A stretch of DNA of 64,000 bases from Rosenbergiella australiborealis (lineage in GTDB: Bacteria; Pseudomonadota; Gammaproteobacteria; Enterobacterales; Enterobacteriaceae): positions 62,001 through 126,000 of the forward strand of contig NZ_JABBFO010000002.1 in NCBI RefSeq assembly GCF_018494035.1. The letters run 5' to 3'. Shown piece after piece: positions 38,695 through 50,095 of the stretch. The notes beneath the pieces are model-generated. The model had not been told where the DNA came from. It saw only the letters and a program-made list of their open reading frames with translations, and made no database searches. Position 1 is the first letter of the stretch. Each line of letters starts with the position of its first letter. Made by a program: the position numbers and the translations under genes.

Positions 38695-38913
38695 TTAACG
38701 ACTCGATTGGTTACCAATTACTCCGCCTAATGCCGCGCCACCGAGTGTTCCTAAGCCATCGCCATGTGTTAGCACTGAACCGCCAATTGCCCCTAAGCCA
38801 GCGCCAATGGCTGTATTTCGGTTTCTTTTAGACCAGTTTGAACATCCGGCTAAGAGTGTCACCAGCGTTAATGCGATAACAGCATTAATGATTTTTTTAT
38901 TATTTAATGTCAT
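38695..38913 (-). CDS. osmB: Osmotically inducible lipoprotein B
   Basis: 72 residues. Signal peptide with lipobox LAGC, then CSNWSKRNRNTAIGAGLGAIGG, matching E. coli OsmB, and a glycine-zipper tail. In E. coli it is induced by osmotic and stationary-phase stress (RpoS, Rcs); those signals were not traced here. Confidence 0.95.
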   Translation of the reverse strand: MTLNNKKIINAVIALTLVTLLAGCSNWSKRNRNTAIGAGLGAIGGSVLTHGDGLGTLGGAALGGVIGNQSSR

Positions 38914-39106
38914 ACATTCTCCTTGGCGAACACTGCAATACGTTCAACCGATATAAACAACGTGTAAAGTCTACTGTGATGCACTTTAATTTGCATCGAA
39001 ATTTAAATATAGGTAAATACTCTTAAATTTCACCATAAAGTATCACGATGCCAAGTTGCTATTGAGAACGTAGATGAGGGGACAGAGAGGGAACAATAGG
39101 AAGATA

Positions 39107-39138
39107 TAAAAGCCCTTCCATTTATTGAGGAAGGGCTT
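39107..39138 (-). terminator. rnb terminator
   Basis: aagcccttcc / ggaagggctt 10-bp stem (39110-39119, 39129-39138), loop 9 nt, followed on the minus strand by T residues; 11 bp past the rnb stop. Confidence 0.85.
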
Positions 39139-39149
39139 TATTAAATAAA

Positions 39150-41084
39150 CTATGCGATAGGACGAGCAACCACTGAGCGAGTTTCCATTCTAACCTCAGC
39201 GATAGTCACCTCAATAATATCGGTAACACGATAACGTTCTTCACCTTTGATCATTGCTGTCCCTAACTCTTGGCTACACACCAATTCGTCACGCACAGAG
39301 TGAATGAAAGGGGCAGGAATAAAGGCAACTGCGCCATTATCTAATAACCTGACACGCATTCCACCACGACTAATGTCAATGATCTCAGCATTGAACTTCT
39401 GTTCTGTGCCAGCGAAAGGTGCTAAGTAACGCGCATATAACCAGTCACCTACGTCACGCTCTGCCATTCGGTGTTGACGACGACGTTCTGACATTCTCAA
39501 CGTAAGGGCTTCATCAGGCTTATTATCTTGCTGTTGCAAGATAATTGACTTGAGTAGGCGATGGTTAACCATGTCGCCATACTTACGGATAGGTGATGTC
39601 CACGTTGCATAGGCATCGAGTCCCAAGCCAAAGTGCGGGCCTGCTTCAGTACCAATTTCAGCAAAGGATTGGAAGCGACGAATACGGCTATCTAAGTACT
39701 GCGTGGGTTCTTCATCCAGACGGCGGCGTAAGACTTTAAACCCTTCTAGGGTTGCGATGGCTTTTGCATCCACCGTAATGCCATGGTTAGCTAAAATAGC
39801 ACTTGCTTGCTCTGCATTTTGCTCATCAAATCCACTATGCAGATTATAAATGCCGAATCCGAGATGTTCACGAAGGGCTTCACCCGCAACGATATTTGCG
39901 GTGATCATCGCTTCTTCAACCATTTTGTTTGCGACTCTACGCTGCTCAGTAATTATCTCTAAGACTTCACCTTTATCACCTAGAACGAAACGGTAATCGG
40001 GACGGTCGCGGAAAACGAGCGCATGCGTTTTACGCCATTGGTGACGAATAGTACAAAATGCGTGCAATAACGTGATCTGCTGTGCGATAGCTTCACTTTC
40101 TGGTTGCCAATCGCCATTTTTCTCAAGCCAGTCAGAAACATTGTCGTAGACTAACTTCGCTTTTGATTCGATCCATGCCGCGTAGAATTCAGGTTTGCCA
40201 ACGACTGCACCGTCACTATCAATGGTGATGTCGCAAGCCAGCACAGGGCGTTTAACATTAGGGCGTAGAGAGCAGAGATCATCGGACAGCTCCCGCGGTA
40301 ACATTGGAATATTAAAACCGGGTAAGTAGTTCGTGAAGGCACGTTCTGCGGCAATATCATCGAGAGGGGTGTTAGGCATCACCCACGCGGTGGGATCTGC
40401 AATCGCAACAGTCAGACAGAGTTGACCGTTATCGCCCTGACGCGTAAATAAAGCATCGTCCATATCTTCGGTTGAAGCACTATCGATGGTGACAAAATCC
40501 AGTTCTGTCAGGTCACGTCGGTTGAGTGTTTCAGCTTGAAACTCAGGCAATTCAGCTTCTGGTGCGCTACGCCCCAAATTATGACGTGACAGTGTCACCC
40601 ACCACGGGGCGAGATGGTCTTCACCAAATGTAATAAATTCGGTAAGTTCGGCGTAAAACCCACGATCACCTTTCAGTGGATGGCGCTTCATCTCAGCCAC
40701 AGCCCAATCGCCGGTAACGAAATCGTGCTCAACGCCACGCGCTGCACGACACTGAATTGCTTCTTTGAGCAGTGGATGGTCAGGAACAATCGATAACCGA
40801 TCCTCTTTTCTCTGTATTCTGCCTACAAATCGGCTCAAGAAAGGCTCAATTAATTTTTCTGGTTCCGCACTTTCTTTATCTTTGTTCGTTTGGATTACCG
40901 CGCTGATTCTATCGCCATGCATTACTTTCTTCATTTGTGGCGGCGGAATAAAGTAGCTTTTTTGACCTTCGACTTCGAGGAAGCCAAACCCTTTATCGGT
41001 TCCTTTGACCACACCTTCAACACGTGGGGTCTGATCATGCAGTGTCTGTTTAAGCTGCGCCAGCAGCGGATTATCTTGAAGCAT
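39150..41084 (-). CDS. rnb: Exoribonuclease II
   Basis: 3'-5' exoribonuclease. 644 residues from [13 protein letters not shown], the E. coli length. Cold-shock domains at the N-terminus, RNB catalytic core with the Asp cluster [38 protein letters not shown], and a C-terminal S1 domain ([16 protein letters not shown]). An ATG 4 codons earlier (41096) is also possible; neither has a good ribosome site, and 41084 was chosen by homology. Confidence 0.96.
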   Translation of the reverse strand: MLQDNPLLAQLKQTLHDQTPRVEGVVKGTDKGFGFLEVEGQKSYFIPPPQMKKVMHGDRISAVIQTNKDKESAEPEKLIEPFLSRFVGRIQRKEDRLSIVPDHPLLKEAIQCRAARGVEHDFVTGDWAVAEMKRHPLKGDRGFYAELTEFITFGEDHLAPWWVTLSRHNLGRSAPEAELPEFQAETLNRRDLTELDFVTIDSASTEDMDDALFTRQGDNGQLCLTVAIADPTAWVMPNTPLDDIAAERAFTNYLPGFNIPMLPRELSDDLCSLRPNVKRPVLACDITIDSDGAVVGKPEFYAAWIESKAKLVYDNVSDWLEKNGDWQPESEAIAQQITLLHAFCTIRHQWRKTHALVFRDRPDYRFVLGDKGEVLEIITEQRRVANKMVEEAMITANIVAGEALREHLGFGIYNLHSGFDEQNAEQASAILANHGITVDAKAIATLEGFKVLRRRLDEEPTQYLDSRIRRFQSFAEIGTEAGPHFGLGLDAYATWTSPIRKYGDMVNHRLLKSIILQQQDNKPDEALTLRMSERRRQHRMAERDVGDWLYARYLAPFAGTEQKFNAEIIDISRGGMRVRLLDNGAVAFIPAPFIHSVRDELVCSQELGTAMIKGEERYRVTDIIEVTIAEVRMETRSVVARPIA

Positions 41085-41195
41085 ATTTTTAGTCATCAGT
41101 GGCTAATTGGCGGCAACCAGTTTTACGCGAATCGAAGCTCTGCGGCAAGACATTAATCGCGCAATTAGCAAGTGGGAGTGGAAGGGTGGGAGGAA

Positions 41196-41222
41196 TAGGC
41201 AGGTATTATCAATACCTGCCTA
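41196..41222 (-). terminator. Hairpin downstream of fabI
   Basis: taggcaggtatt / aatacctgccta, a perfect 12-bp stem with a 3-nt loop, 6 bp after the fabI stop. No T tract; may stabilise the 3' end. Confidence 0.55.
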
Positions 41223-41228
41223 AGAGAC

Positions 41229-42017
41229 TTATTTGAGTTCTAACTCATTCATCGCAGCAATGCTAAAACCGCCATCAACATGGACAACTTCACCGGTGAT
41301 ACCACCTGCCAAGTCAGAGCATAAGAAAGCGGCTGAATTACCCACGTCCTCGATCGTTACAGTACGACGAATAGGTGTAACGGCTTCGCAGTGTGCGAGC
41401 ATTTTACGGAAATCTTTGATTCCTGATGCCGCGAGCGTACGAATTGGACCTGCAGAAACGGCGTTAACACGCACGCTGTCTGGGCCCATCGCGTTTGCCA
41501 TGTAACGGACATTGGCTTCTAACGATGCTTTAGCTAAGCCCATAACGTTGTAGTTAGGGATAGCACGTTCTGCGCCTAAATATGAAAGGGTAAGCAGTGC
41601 AGCATTAGGGTTTAACATCGCGCGGCATTCTTTAGCCATTGCAACGAAGCTGTATGCACTAATGTCGTGGGCAATTTTAAAGCCTTCACGGGTAACGGCA
41701 TTAACATAATCGCCATCAAGTTGGTCTGCAGGAGCAAAACCGATAGAGTGAACGAAACCATCAAATGTTGGCCAGGTTTTCGCTAATTCAGCAAATAGGC
41801 TTTTGATGCTCTCATCTTCTGCAACATCACATGGCAAAACAATATCAGAACCAACTTCTTTCGCGAATTCTTCTACGCGGCCTTTAAGTTTGTCATTTTG
41901 GTAGGTAAAAGCAAGTTCAGCGCCTTGTTTGTGCATCGCTTGAGCGATACCCCAAGCAATGGATAATTTACTTGCTACGCCAGTAATAAGAATGCGTTTA
42001 CCGGAAAGAAAACCCAT
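41229..42017 (-). CDS. fabI: Enoyl-[acyl-carrier-protein] reductase FabI
   Basis: NADH-dependent last step of fatty acid elongation and target of triclosan. 262 residues, the E. coli length. Atypical SDR with [13 protein letters not shown] cofactor loop and Tyr-x6-Lys ([12 protein letters not shown]156, K163). Monocistronic, between rnb and sapF as in E. coli. Confidence 0.99.
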   Translation of the reverse strand: MGFLSGKRILITGVASKLSIAWGIAQAMHKQGAELAFTYQNDKLKGRVEEFAKEVGSDIVLPCDVAEDESIKSLFAELAKTWPTFDGFVHSIGFAPADQLDGDYVNAVTREGFKIAHDISAYSFVAMAKECRAMLNPNAALLTLSYLGAERAIPNYNVMGLAKASLEANVRYMANAMGPDSVRVNAVSAGPIRTLAASGIKDFRKMLAHCEAVTPIRRTVTIEDVGNSAAFLCSDLAGGITGEVVHVDGGFSIAAMNELELK

Positions 42018-42135
42018 AATATTGATCCCTTTAATATCATTATTGTTAGCAGATAACGTTTCTGCGATAAAGTTGGCGCGATTCTAACACGACTTTTCGG
42101 CCATATGCTAATCGAGCGCATCTAACGCTTAAAAA

Positions 42136-42939
42136 CTAATCATTACGCCATGCATCTGAGGTCAGTTCGCTACCAAAGTGACTATTGATCAATTTCCGCG
42201 TTAAGTCATGCAGTGGACAGGCAAGGACATCTGCGGTTCCTCCCCGTTCAACAATTTCTCCTGCACGCATGACGATTAACCCGTCGCTAACATGTTTCAT
42301 CATACCAATTTGTTGAGTCACATAGATGTAGGATAAACCGTCACGCTCTTGGAGTTCCAACATCAAATTAACCAATTGAGAGCGCATCGTCATATCTAAA
42401 GAGGTCATGGCTTCATCGGCAATAACGATTTTGGGTTGTAAAATCAGTGCTCTCGCTAATGCGAGACGTTGTCGCTGTCCAGGTGCGAGCATATGGGGAT
42501 AAAGCCCGGCGTGTTCTTTGAGCAACCCGACTTTTTTCAGCGTGGTAATAATATGTGTATAGCGTTGTTCATCGGTGAGCTGGCTGTTGAGTCGCAACGG
42601 CAGATCGAGAATTTGGCTAACACGCTGCCGCGGATTTAGCGATGCAGTCGGATCTTGTAATATTATTCGTATCAGCGGGCTACGAAAGCGGTAATCACCG
42701 TAAACCAAGGGTTGATTATTGATCAATATTTCACCTGCACTGGGTTCGACCATGCCCGCAAGCATCTTCGCTAAAGTTGATTTCCCAGAACCATTTTCCC
42801 CGATAATCGCTAAAGTTTGGCGCTCTTTCAGCGTGAAGCTCACATTTTTCACGGCTTCAATCGGTTGTGAACGAAATAATCCTGTCTTATAACGATAGGT
42901 TTTACTGAGATTCCTGACTTCTAACAGAGTCTCTAACAT
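42136..42939 (-). CDS. sapF: SapF, ATP-binding protein of the Sap/putrescine ABC transporter
   Basis: 267 residues from MLETLLEVRNLSKTY. Walker A GENGSGKST, signature LAPGQRQRLALARAL (LAPGQ in place of LSGGQ, as in E. coli SapF), Walker B IVIADEAMTSLD. The open frame extends into sapD to 43059, but the family start is at 42939, 2 bp after the sapD stop. Last gene of sapABCDF. Confidence 0.96.
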   Translation of the reverse strand: MLETLLEVRNLSKTYRYKTGLFRSQPIEAVKNVSFTLKERQTLAIIGENGSGKSTLAKMLAGMVEPSAGEILINNQPLVYGDYRFRSPLIRIILQDPTASLNPRQRVSQILDLPLRLNSQLTDEQRYTHIITTLKKVGLLKEHAGLYPHMLAPGQRQRLALARALILQPKIVIADEAMTSLDMTMRSQLVNLMLELQERDGLSYIYVTQQIGMMKHVSDGLIVMRAGEIVERGGTADVLACPLHDLTRKLINSHFGSELTSDAWRND

Positions 42940-42941
42940 GT

Positions 42942-43934
42942 CTAACTCTCGATATTCAGTGGGAAGTGGCAGGCATATTGATGATGTTTTGTGCCAATAA
43001 GAGGAGGGCGAACAATACATTCTCGTTGTCCATAAGGGCAGCGCGGCCCCAATCGACAACCTAACGGGAGATGCTCTAATGATGGTATGGAGCCATTAAG
43101 TGTATTTAAACGACTTTTATGAGGTAGCGGCTGACCAAAATCAGGCATTGCTCGCATTAAGGCTTGTGTATAAGGGTGATGAGGTGATGCAATCAGCTCT
43201 TTACTCGATGCGCTCTCGACCGTTTGCCCGCAGTAGAGGACTTGAATACGATTTGACCATTGGCTGACTGTACGTAAATCGTGACTAATCAGTAAGATAG
43301 TCGTGTTATTATTTTGATTTAAACGCCCAAGTAACCGGAAAATCTGATCCTGTGTGGTGGATTCCATCGCATTAGTGGGTTCATCAGCAATTAACAGACG
43401 CGGTTGACTGGCCAGTGCAATAGCGATCATGACTTTTTGGCATTCGCCTTCCGTCAATGCGTAAGGATAACTTCGCATGATATCGCGATGGTCACGAATC
43501 CCGACACGGTGCAAAATATCGATCACACGATGTTTACGCCAAGGTAATAAACGCTGATACCAAGGCCCCTTAAATGTATCACTAGGAATCGCTTGCTTTA
43601 GTTGACGCCCGATGGAGGCTGAAGGATCTAGACAGGCCTGTGGTTCTTGAAAAATCATTGAGATATGACGCCCAATGATTTTACGACGTTCACGCGGGGT
43701 TAAACGCAAAAGATCTATATCGCCGAATCGCATACGATCGGCCGTTATTCGCCAATTATCCGATGTTACGCCACAGATAGCTTTGGCTACTAGACTTTTA
43801 CCCGAACCGGATTCGCCGACTAACCCCAGTATTTCTCCTTCATTAAGTAGGAGATTGACACGATCGACGGCTCTAATCGGTTTATTGTCATTAATAAATT
43901 CAATGGTCAAATTACGGATGTCGAGCAGTGGCAT
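42942..43934 (-). CDS. sapD: SapD, ATP-binding protein of the Sap transporter
   Basis: 330 residues. Walker A GESGSGKS, Walker [13 protein letters not shown], and a C-terminal Opp-type Cys segment ([16 protein letters not shown]). In E. coli SapD supports Trk potassium uptake in an ATP-dependent manner, and SapBCDF exports putrescine. The signature region is [12 protein letters not shown], degenerate as in E. coli SapD. Confidence 0.97.
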   Translation of the reverse strand: MPLLDIRNLTIEFINDNKPIRAVDRVNLLLNEGEILGLVGESGSGKSLVAKAICGVTSDNWRITADRMRFGDIDLLRLTPRERRKIIGRHISMIFQEPQACLDPSASIGRQLKQAIPSDTFKGPWYQRLLPWRKHRVIDILHRVGIRDHRDIMRSYPYALTEGECQKVMIAIALASQPRLLIADEPTNAMESTTQDQIFRLLGRLNQNNNTTILLISHDLRTVSQWSNRIQVLYCGQTVESASSKELIASPHHPYTQALMRAMPDFGQPLPHKSRLNTLNGSIPSLEHLPLGCRLGPRCPYGQRECIVRPPLIGTKHHQYACHFPLNIES

Positions 43935-44825
43935 TTATTTCACTCCCGCATCAATAGCGCGGCGAATACCTTCACCGAGTAGATTAATTAATAAAATCGT
44001 ACACATAATTGCCGCACCGGGAAGCATCACCGTCCAAGGAGCGACATACACTAATTCCAACGAATCCCCTAAGATCGTTCCCCATTCAGGAGAAGGTAAG
44101 CGTGCCCCTAACCCGAGGAAACCCAATGCTGAGATATCAAAGATAGCAATAGAGAGACAGCGTGTGAAGTCGCTGACTAAAACCGGTAAAATATTCGGTA
44201 AAATCGTCCCTTTCAATAACGATATGGGGCTCACACCGTCAAGTCTTGCGGCCACTACATAACCTTCATTCATCTCTTCGCGAATCGCTAAATAAAGTGT
44301 ACGAACCATTCTTGGTGTCAAAGCAATCCATACGGCTAACATAGCATGCCATAGACTTGGGCCAAGAAAAGCAATCACAATAATGGCCAATAAAAGCGAG
44401 GGTAATGCCAAGGCAATATCCAAAAAATGGTTAATCGTGGCTGAACGCAGTCCTCGTGTCATGCCCGCCAGTGAGCCAAGCAAAAAAGCACATATTGCTG
44501 AGAAAAGGGTCGCTATCAAGGCACTGCCGATGGTTGGCATGGCACCGGCCAGTAATCGACTCAGTAAATCTCGGCCGAGATCATCGGTTCCTAAGAAGAA
44601 AGAGACATCACCGTAATGAGACCAAGACGGTGGTAATAACTGGTAGCTAATAAACTGTTGATCAATACCGTAAGGTGCAAGGAAATGCCCTACAAGACAA
44701 AGTAGCAGCAGGACACAGGTACCGTAAAAGCCGACCATTGCTGACGTATCGCGATAGAAAAAATGCCACGCTCGACGAAATGCGCCAGGAAGCTGTTCCT
44801 CCTGATAAATCTTATCGATTGGCAT
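43935..44825 (-). CDS. sapC: SapC permease
   Basis: 296 residues, E. coli length. Six membrane segments, with an EAA-type loop ([22 protein letters not shown]) and a C-terminal DAGVK-like tail of DppC/OppC-type permeases. Overlaps sapB by 14 bp. Confidence 0.97.
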   Translation of the reverse strand: MPIDKIYQEEQLPGAFRRAWHFFYRDTSAMVGFYGTCVLLLLCLVGHFLAPYGIDQQFISYQLLPPSWSHYGDVSFFLGTDDLGRDLLSRLLAGAMPTIGSALIATLFSAICAFLLGSLAGMTRGLRSATINHFLDIALALPSLLLAIIVIAFLGPSLWHAMLAVWIALTPRMVRTLYLAIREEMNEGYVVAARLDGVSPISLLKGTILPNILPVLVSDFTRCLSIAIFDISALGFLGLGARLPSPEWGTILGDSLELVYVAPWTVMLPGAAIMCTILLINLLGEGIRRAIDAGVK

Positions 44826-45777
44826 ACCATTCCTTATGTTTTAGAGGGTCAATAATTGCACCAAAAATATCAGCCAGCATATTAATTAATATGACTAAAC
44901 TCCCCAATGTCATCACACCCGCAGAGATCGCATTATAGTCAGCTTGTCTTACTGCCATAATTAACCAACGTCCTATTCCCGGCCAGTTAAAAACTGCTTC
45001 AGTAATCATCGCCAGGGTGAGTAACGTAGAGAATTGTAACCCCAGTTGTGGAACAATCGGCGGCAGTGCGTTGTGGATCACATGCCGACGAACCACGGTA
45101 AACCGGGAAAGCCCACGAATAAATGCTGCTTTAATATAACTTTGATTAATGGTTTCTAAAGTGCTGTCACGCATAAGACGAATGAGCTCAGTCATCGGAA
45201 CTATCGATAAAGTGACCACCGGCAATACCAAGTGACGTAGCACACTGATAAGCATTGCATGGCGGTGCGGCGAATGCGATAACCACGCATCTACCAGAGC
45301 TGAACCGGTTATTGCTGGGGCAGGATAGAGTAAGTCGATCCTGCCCGAGACAGGAAGCCAGCCCAACGTTAACGAGAAGAGCATCGTAAGCAGCAGTGCT
45401 AACCAGAAAACGGGTAAGGAAAACCCGACTAAGGCGAAGCCACTGATCACTTTATCTTGCCACTTGTGGCGATTTATTGCCGCAATAATCCCTAATGGTA
45501 AGCCTACCAGAGTCGCTAATATGCCGGCGAATAAGCACAATTCAAGCGTGGCGGGGAAAACTTCTAATAGCTGTTCACTAACGGGCTGACCATTAATACT
45601 CGAAATGCCAAAGTCGAAATGCAGCATGCCTTTTAGCCAAAACAGATAGGCATCGCTCAATGTCGCGCCTTCTAACGGGGCGTGAGGGGTATAGTAGCAG
45701 AGACTAAAGCTGACCCAAGAAAGCAGAATCAGGGTTGCGATGAGCAGAAAGAGACGTCGAGCAATATAGAGACTCAT
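44812..45777 (-). CDS. sapB: SapB permease
   Basis: 321 residues. DppB/OppB-type permease with an N-terminal membrane segment, a large first periplasmic loop, and the EAA loop [16 protein letters not shown]. Overlaps sapA by 4 bp. Confidence 0.97.
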   Translation of the reverse strand: MSLYIARRLFLLIATLILLSWVSFSLCYYTPHAPLEGATLSDAYLFWLKGMLHFDFGISSINGQPVSEQLLEVFPATLELCLFAGILATLVGLPLGIIAAINRHKWQDKVISGFALVGFSLPVFWLALLLTMLFSLTLGWLPVSGRIDLLYPAPAITGSALVDAWLSHSPHRHAMLISVLRHLVLPVVTLSIVPMTELIRLMRDSTLETINQSYIKAAFIRGLSRFTVVRRHVIHNALPPIVPQLGLQFSTLLTLAMITEAVFNWPGIGRWLIMAVRQADYNAISAGVMTLGSLVILINMLADIFGAIIDPLKHKEWYANR

Positions 45778-47402
45778 GGTGCTTCCTCATTGGCATCATC
45801 ACGATAAACACCGGCGAAAGAGCTGTCGCCAAAAGGACTGAACACTAGGCCTTTAATGTCGTATCGATAGGCTTGTAAGCGTAACGGTGAAGCTAAGGGG
45901 AGAAGCGGAAGTTGATCTGCCAGAATTTGCTGTGCTTGGCGATAATAATCAATTCGACCAGATAACTGTTGTGAGAGTAATGCGAGATGTAAGGTGTCAT
46001 CAAAGTGCTCATCACACCAATGCGCATAGTTTGTTCCCGAATTCATCGCTGCACAGCTCAACAGAGGGCGGAAGAAGCTATCGGGATCATTGCTGTCGGT
46101 ACTCCATCCCGCTAACGTCAAATCGTTGTTCATTGCCATCAGCTGATTTTCTTGAAAACGGCCTTCAATAGGTTGAATGTCGACATGTACACCAATGCGA
46201 CCAAGGTCAGCTTGGATAAGTTCTGCCGTTTTAAGTGGGCTAGGATTCCAGGGTTCAGAAGCAACCGGTACCAACATTTTCAAATGCAGATCATTGATGT
46301 GTAAACTTTCGAGGATTTTCTCAGCTTTATCGGGATTATATTCAGTAACTTTTGCTTCATTATCATACGCCCAAGATGCACGTGGTAGGACTGAAGCTGC
46401 CGTTTCTGCGGTGCCATAATAAATAGAAGCCATCAACCGCTCGTTATTGATGGCTAAGGCTAACGCGCGACGGACATCAATATTATCCAGAGGAGGCTTA
46501 CGCGTATTAAACGCTAAAAATGCCATGTTCATCCCAGGACGAAGCATCATCCGTAGACGCGGATCATCGCGTAATATCGTTAACTGGCTTGCCGCAGGAT
46601 AGGCTAATACGTCACATTCGCCGGTCAATAATTTAGACAATCTACCTGTGCCGCCTGCGCCTAAATCGATCACAATTTGTCGAAGGCGTGGCACGCCTTT
46701 CCAATAATAAGGGTTACGCTGTAAGCGGATAAATTGGCCGCTACGGTATTCACTCAGCTGATAAGGACCCGTTCCAACCGGTTGACGATCTAGGCGCTCT
46801 TGATGATGGTCAAGGCTCAGTTGCTGAGCATATTCGGCAGATAAAATCGGTGCATAATGGGTTGCAAGGTGCCAGAGAAAACTGGCATCCGGATGTACTA
46901 GCTTGAACTCAACAGTACGACTATCCAGCTTAGTGACCGATTGCACACTGTCTGCAAACTGTAAACTATCAAAATAAGGATAGTGGCCGCCATTTACCTG
47001 ATGCCACACATTAGTTTTATCAAACATTCTCGTAAAACTAAACACTACATCGTCCGCATTCATGGTACGCGTTGGGGTAAACCAAGGGGTATGTTGAAAA
47101 GCAACCTGAGGGCGAAGATGGAAAATAAAGGTGGCACCGTCATCTTTAACTTCCCAACTTTCGGCTAAAGCGGGTACGAGGCGGAAAGTATAAGGATCGA
47201 CGTCGAGTAAACGGTCATAGAGCTGCGCGGAAAGCGTATCGATAATCACGCCGCCACTTGCAAGCTGCGGGTTGAAGGTGTTTATCTCACCATTAACACA
47301 GTAAACGATACCGTTATTATGCGTCAGAGAGGCGGCACACAGTGTTGAGGTTGCGCTTAACACACCAATACTGACAAGCAGAGCTCGTAAAGTTTTCGTC
47401 AT
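45774..47402 (-). CDS. sapA: SapA periplasmic solute-binding protein
   Basis: 542 residues of the family-5 solute-binding type with a signal peptide (ending at about residue 24, TLCAA). Family motifs include [25 protein letters not shown] and DVVFSFTRM. In Haemophilus and Salmonella SapA binds antimicrobial peptides or haem; that has not been shown for E. coli-type SapA. First gene of the operon; its promoter region faces ryhB. Confidence 0.97.
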   Translation of the reverse strand: MTKTLRALLVSIGVLSATSTLCAASLTHNNGIVYCVNGEINTFNPQLASGGVIIDTLSAQLYDRLLDVDPYTFRLVPALAESWEVKDDGATFIFHLRPQVAFQHTPWFTPTRTMNADDVVFSFTRMFDKTNVWHQVNGGHYPYFDSLQFADSVQSVTKLDSRTVEFKLVHPDASFLWHLATHYAPILSAEYAQQLSLDHHQERLDRQPVGTGPYQLSEYRSGQFIRLQRNPYYWKGVPRLRQIVIDLGAGGTGRLSKLLTGECDVLAYPAASQLTILRDDPRLRMMLRPGMNMAFLAFNTRKPPLDNIDVRRALALAINNERLMASIYYGTAETAASVLPRASWAYDNEAKVTEYNPDKAEKILESLHINDLHLKMLVPVASEPWNPSPLKTAELIQADLGRIGVHVDIQPIEGRFQENQLMAMNNDLTLAGWSTDSNDPDSFFRPLLSCAAMNSGTNYAHWCDEHFDDTLHLALLSQQLSGRIDYYRQAQQILADQLPLLPLASPLRLQAYRYDIKGLVFSPFGDSSFAGVYRDDANEEAP

Positions 47403-47500
47403 AGGGAGCTAAATTAATGAACCATTAAGTAATTTTACCCTAAGCGCTGAGTAAAACCAATGATAGGGCGACAAAGGGCAGGGATAATTCAATTCAGCAA

Positions 47501-47545
47501 TAGTAATGAGAATTATTTGTAAAAAGTAATGATAATGATTATTAT
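47501..47545 (+). promoter_or_regulatory. Fur-box-containing promoter of ryhB
   Basis: -35 TTGTAA (47517-47522), 17 bp, -10 TATTAT (47540-47545). taatgataatgattatt (47526-47544) matches the 19-bp Fur consensus at 15 positions and covers the spacer and -10. A second degenerate Fur-like segment (agtaatgagaattattt) lies directly upstream. Fur-Fe would occlude RNA polymerase, so transcription should rise in iron shortage. Confidence 0.88.
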
Positions 47546-47550
47546 AAAAA

Positions 47551-47632
47551 CTCTGGTGATGACAGGTTATCAGAAACGACATTGCTCACATTGCTTCTCG
47601 TATTTGTTGCCCGCTGACCGCGGGCTTTTTTT
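47551..47632 (+). ncRNA. ryhB: RyhB small RNA
   Basis: About 82 nt from just after the -10 to a terminator. It contains cattgctcacattgctt, the conserved RyhB core that pairs with sdhC, sodB and other iron-protein mRNAs, preceded by acgac as in E. coli. The terminator is gcccgc tgacc gcgggc plus seven T residues (47626-47632). It sits between sapA and pspF, transcribed convergently to pspF; in E. coli the gene is between yhhX and yhhY. Start coordinate estimated from the -10. Confidence 0.93.
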
Positions 47633-47643
47633 ATCTGTAATAT

Positions 47644-48609
47644 CTATAAGTTGTGTTTTTTAAGTAATGCTCGAAATTGGTGATAGGTCAAGCCAAGTGC
47701 TTTAGCCGCTTGTGTTTGTTGCGGAAATTTTTCTAAACTTTCTTTTAGCAAAGCGGCTTCTTGTTGATGTTGCCAAGTGCGTAAGTCCATAGGAAGGGGC
47801 GGCAGCAAGCTGGAGGACGATGAAGGCATCATTTGCGAAACGTGATGGTGGAACGGCGTTAAACTTACGGTTTTTAACGGGTGTTCAAGGTCAGTGCTGC
47901 GGTAAACGGAGCGTTCGATGACATTTTTCAACTCTCGGATATTACCCGGCCACGGTGCGTTAAGTAATTGCTGCTCGGCAATAGCACTAAAACCCGGAAA
48001 ATAAGGACGATTAAGTTCCCGGCACATCTGCATCGCAAAATGGCTTGCTAATGGCAATATGTCGGCTTGACGCTCTCTTAGTGGCGGCACATAGACCACA
48101 TCAAAAGCAAGACGATCTAATAAATCAGCCCGAAATTTTCCTGCTTGGACAAGGGTAGGGAGATCCTCATGGGTCGCACAGATAACTCTTACATCGAGAT
48201 GAAGGGTGCTATTTCCCCCCACGCGTTCTATCTCACCATATTCAATCGCACGTAACAATTTCTCTTGCACGGCAAGGGGCGCAGTGCCAATTTCGTCCAA
48301 GAAAAGTGTGCCATGATTGGCTCGCTCAAAGCGCCCAAGGTGACGCTTTTGAGCCCCCGTAAATGCCCCAGTTTCATGGCCGAATAATTCTGAATCTAAA
48401 AGATTCTCATTGAGTGCAGCACAATTGACGGTCACATAGTTTTCCTGCCAACGGTCCGATAAATAGTGTAGGCGTTGCGCCACTAGCTCCTTTCCACTGC
48501 CGCGTTCGCCTTGAATAATAATGGGTTTATTAAGGGGCGCTAACGAAGAGACATGCTCAAGCATATTTAGGAAATTTTCCGCCTCACCCAGGACATTATC
48601 ACGTTGCAT
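47644..48609 (-). CDS. pspF: PspF, sigma-54 enhancer-binding activator
   Basis: 321 residues. AAA+ domain with Walker A GERGSGKE, GAFTGA loop (ETGAFTGAQKRH) that contacts sigma-54, Walker B TLFLDEIG, and a C-terminal Fis-type HTH (QTQAAKALGLTYHQFRALLKKH). No receiver domain; activity is controlled by binding to PspA. Divergent from pspA. Confidence 0.98.
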   Translation of the reverse strand: MQRDNVLGEAENFLNMLEHVSSLAPLNKPIIIQGERGSGKELVAQRLHYLSDRWQENYVTVNCAALNENLLDSELFGHETGAFTGAQKRHLGRFERANHGTLFLDEIGTAPLAVQEKLLRAIEYGEIERVGGNSTLHLDVRVICATHEDLPTLVQAGKFRADLLDRLAFDVVYVPPLRERQADILPLASHFAMQMCRELNRPYFPGFSAIAEQQLLNAPWPGNIRELKNVIERSVYRSTDLEHPLKTVSLTPFHHHVSQMMPSSSSSLLPPLPMDLRTWQHQQEAALLKESLEKFPQQTQAAKALGLTYHQFRALLKKHNL

Positions 48610-48710
48610 AGTTGGTTTTTTTCGCTAAAAGTTAGTGTATTTGACCATTCTACAGAAAACTTTATTGTGCCGCTTTATTTAAAATGATTAATAATCAATG
48701 AGATAAAAAA

Positions 48711-48726
48711 TGGCACGCGAGTTGCT
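48711..48726 (+). promoter_or_regulatory. Sigma-54 promoter of pspABCD
   Basis: TGGCAC-N5-TTGCT matches the -24/-12 consensus TGGCAC-N5-TTGCA and lies 41 bp upstream of the pspA ATG. PspF-dependent activation on envelope stress is expected. Confidence 0.92.
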
Positions 48727-48767
48727 ATACAAATACCCTCTCTACAAAAACAACTCGGAGTTTGACA

Positions 48768-49433
48768 ATGGGTATTTTTTCACGTTTTACAGATATCATT
48801 AACGCTAATATCAATACGCTATTAGAAAAAGCGGAAGATCCGCAAAAAATGGTGAGGTTGATGATCCAAGAAATGGAAGACACACTGGTTGAAGTTCGCA
48901 CGCATTCGGCCCAAGCACTGGCAGAGAAAAAAATGCTGCAACGTCGTATTGAGTCAGCTACCTCTCAAGCAGAGGAATGGCAGCAAAAAGCCGAACTCGC
49001 GGTACGTAAAGATAAAGAAGACCTTGCTCGTGCGGCACTGTTGGAAAAGCAAAAATTACAGAAATTAGCAGAAAAATTACAGGGTGATGCGGCTATTCTC
49101 GATGAAAATATTCATAAGATGAAGAGTGAAACTGCGGAGCTTGAAACTAAGCTAACAGAAACTCGTGCACGCCAACAAGCCTTAACGCTGCGTTATCAAA
49201 CAGCATCCACCAGTCGTCAAATCCGTCAGCATGTTGACAGTGGTAAAGTGGAAAAAAACTTGGCGCGTTTTGAATCTTTTGAGCGTCGAATTGATCAAAT
49301 GGAAGCTGAAGCTGAAGTATTAAAACAGGGCAGCGCAGCGAGTCTTGAGCAGCAATTTTCAGCCCTAAGTGCCGATGACGAAATTAGCCAGCAGCTCGCT
49401 AAGATTCGTCAGCAAGTGGCTAAGTCAGAATAA
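48768..49433 (+). CDS. pspA: Phage shock protein A
   Basis: 221 residues, almost entirely alpha-helical coiled coil (IM30/ESCRT-III-like). Inhibits PspF when the membrane is healthy and oligomerises on damaged inner membrane. [19 protein letters not shown] amphipathic helix at the N-terminus; [18 protein letters not shown]. The ATG at 48768 is chosen (cggag 7 nt upstream) over the upstream TTG at 48762. Confidence 0.98.
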   Translation: MGIFSRFTDIINANINTLLEKAEDPQKMVRLMIQEMEDTLVEVRTHSAQALAEKKMLQRRIESATSQAEEWQQKAELAVRKDKEDLARAALLEKQKLQKLAEKLQGDAAILDENIHKMKSETAELETKLTETRARQQALTLRYQTASTSRQIRQHVDSGKVEKNLARFESFERRIDQMEAEAEVLKQGSAASLEQQFSALSADDEISQQLAKIRQQVAKSE

Positions 49434-49469
49434 ACGCCTTTCCTCAATGAGATCGCACAAGGAGTACTG

Positions 49470-49697
49470 ATGAGTGGAATATTATTTATCCCGTTAACAT
49501 TATTTGTGGTGTTTATTGCGCCTTTCTGGCTATGGCTACACTACAGTAATAAAGGAAAACTCTCTCATAAACTGTCGGGCAAAGAGATCGCGCAGATTGA
49601 GCAACTTAAACAAGATGCTGATCGAATGAAGGACCGCATTATTGCTTTAGAAGCGATTCTTGATGCCGAAAACCCCGCGTGGAGACAATCATTATGA
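49470..49697 (+). CDS. pspB: Phage shock protein B
   Basis: 75 residues: one N-terminal membrane segment (about 4-23) and a cytoplasmic leucine-zipper-like helix. Works with PspC to release PspA from PspF. Overlaps pspC by 4 bp. Confidence 0.96.
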   Translation: MSGILFIPLTLFVVFIAPFWLWLHYSNKGKLSHKLSGKEIAQIEQLKQDADRMKDRIIALEAILDAENPAWRQSL

Positions 49698-50053
49698 ACC
49701 TCCCTTTTATAAGTGAAAAACCGCTATATCGGAATAGCGAAAATGGGAAAATTTTAGGGGTTTGTGCCGGTATTGCTGACTATGCCGGTGTGCCCGCCAA
49801 TTTGGTACGGTTGGTTGCGATTTTATCCACCTTTGGTTTCTTTTTCGTCACGATTTTGGTCTACATCGCCTTAGGATTTATTTTGGATAAAAAACCTCAG
49901 AGCAGCCGACAAGATCAGGCTACACTTTCTATTGATGAAATATTGCAACAGGCCGACCAGACCTTGAAAGAGAGCGAGCAGCGTTTACAGAAAATGGAAG
50001 GATATGTAACCTCTGAAACCTTTTCAGTACGCAGCCGTTTTCGCAAGTTGTAA
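49694..50053 (+). CDS. pspC: Phage shock protein C
   Basis: 119 residues. PspC domain GKILGVCAGIADYAGVPANLVRLV followed by a membrane segment (about 45-65) and a cytoplasmic tail YVTSETFSVRSRFRKL matching E. coli. Start at 49694 (MNLPFISEK) overlapping the pspB stop; the ATG at 49679 would lie inside pspB. Confidence 0.95.
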   Translation: MNLPFISEKPLYRNSENGKILGVCAGIADYAGVPANLVRLVAILSTFGFFFVTILVYIALGFILDKKPQSSRQDQATLSIDEILQQADQTLKESEQRLQKMEGYVTSETFSVRSRFRKL

Positions 50054-50095
50054 CGAAGGGATTGTGTCGCACAGAGTTACAAAAGTGAGGGTAAA

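Noticed and set aside
43675-44262. 195-codon plus-strand open frame opposite sapD/sapC
   Set aside because: Lies antisense to two well-conserved transporter genes; composition and lack of any recognised domain mark it as a shadow frame.
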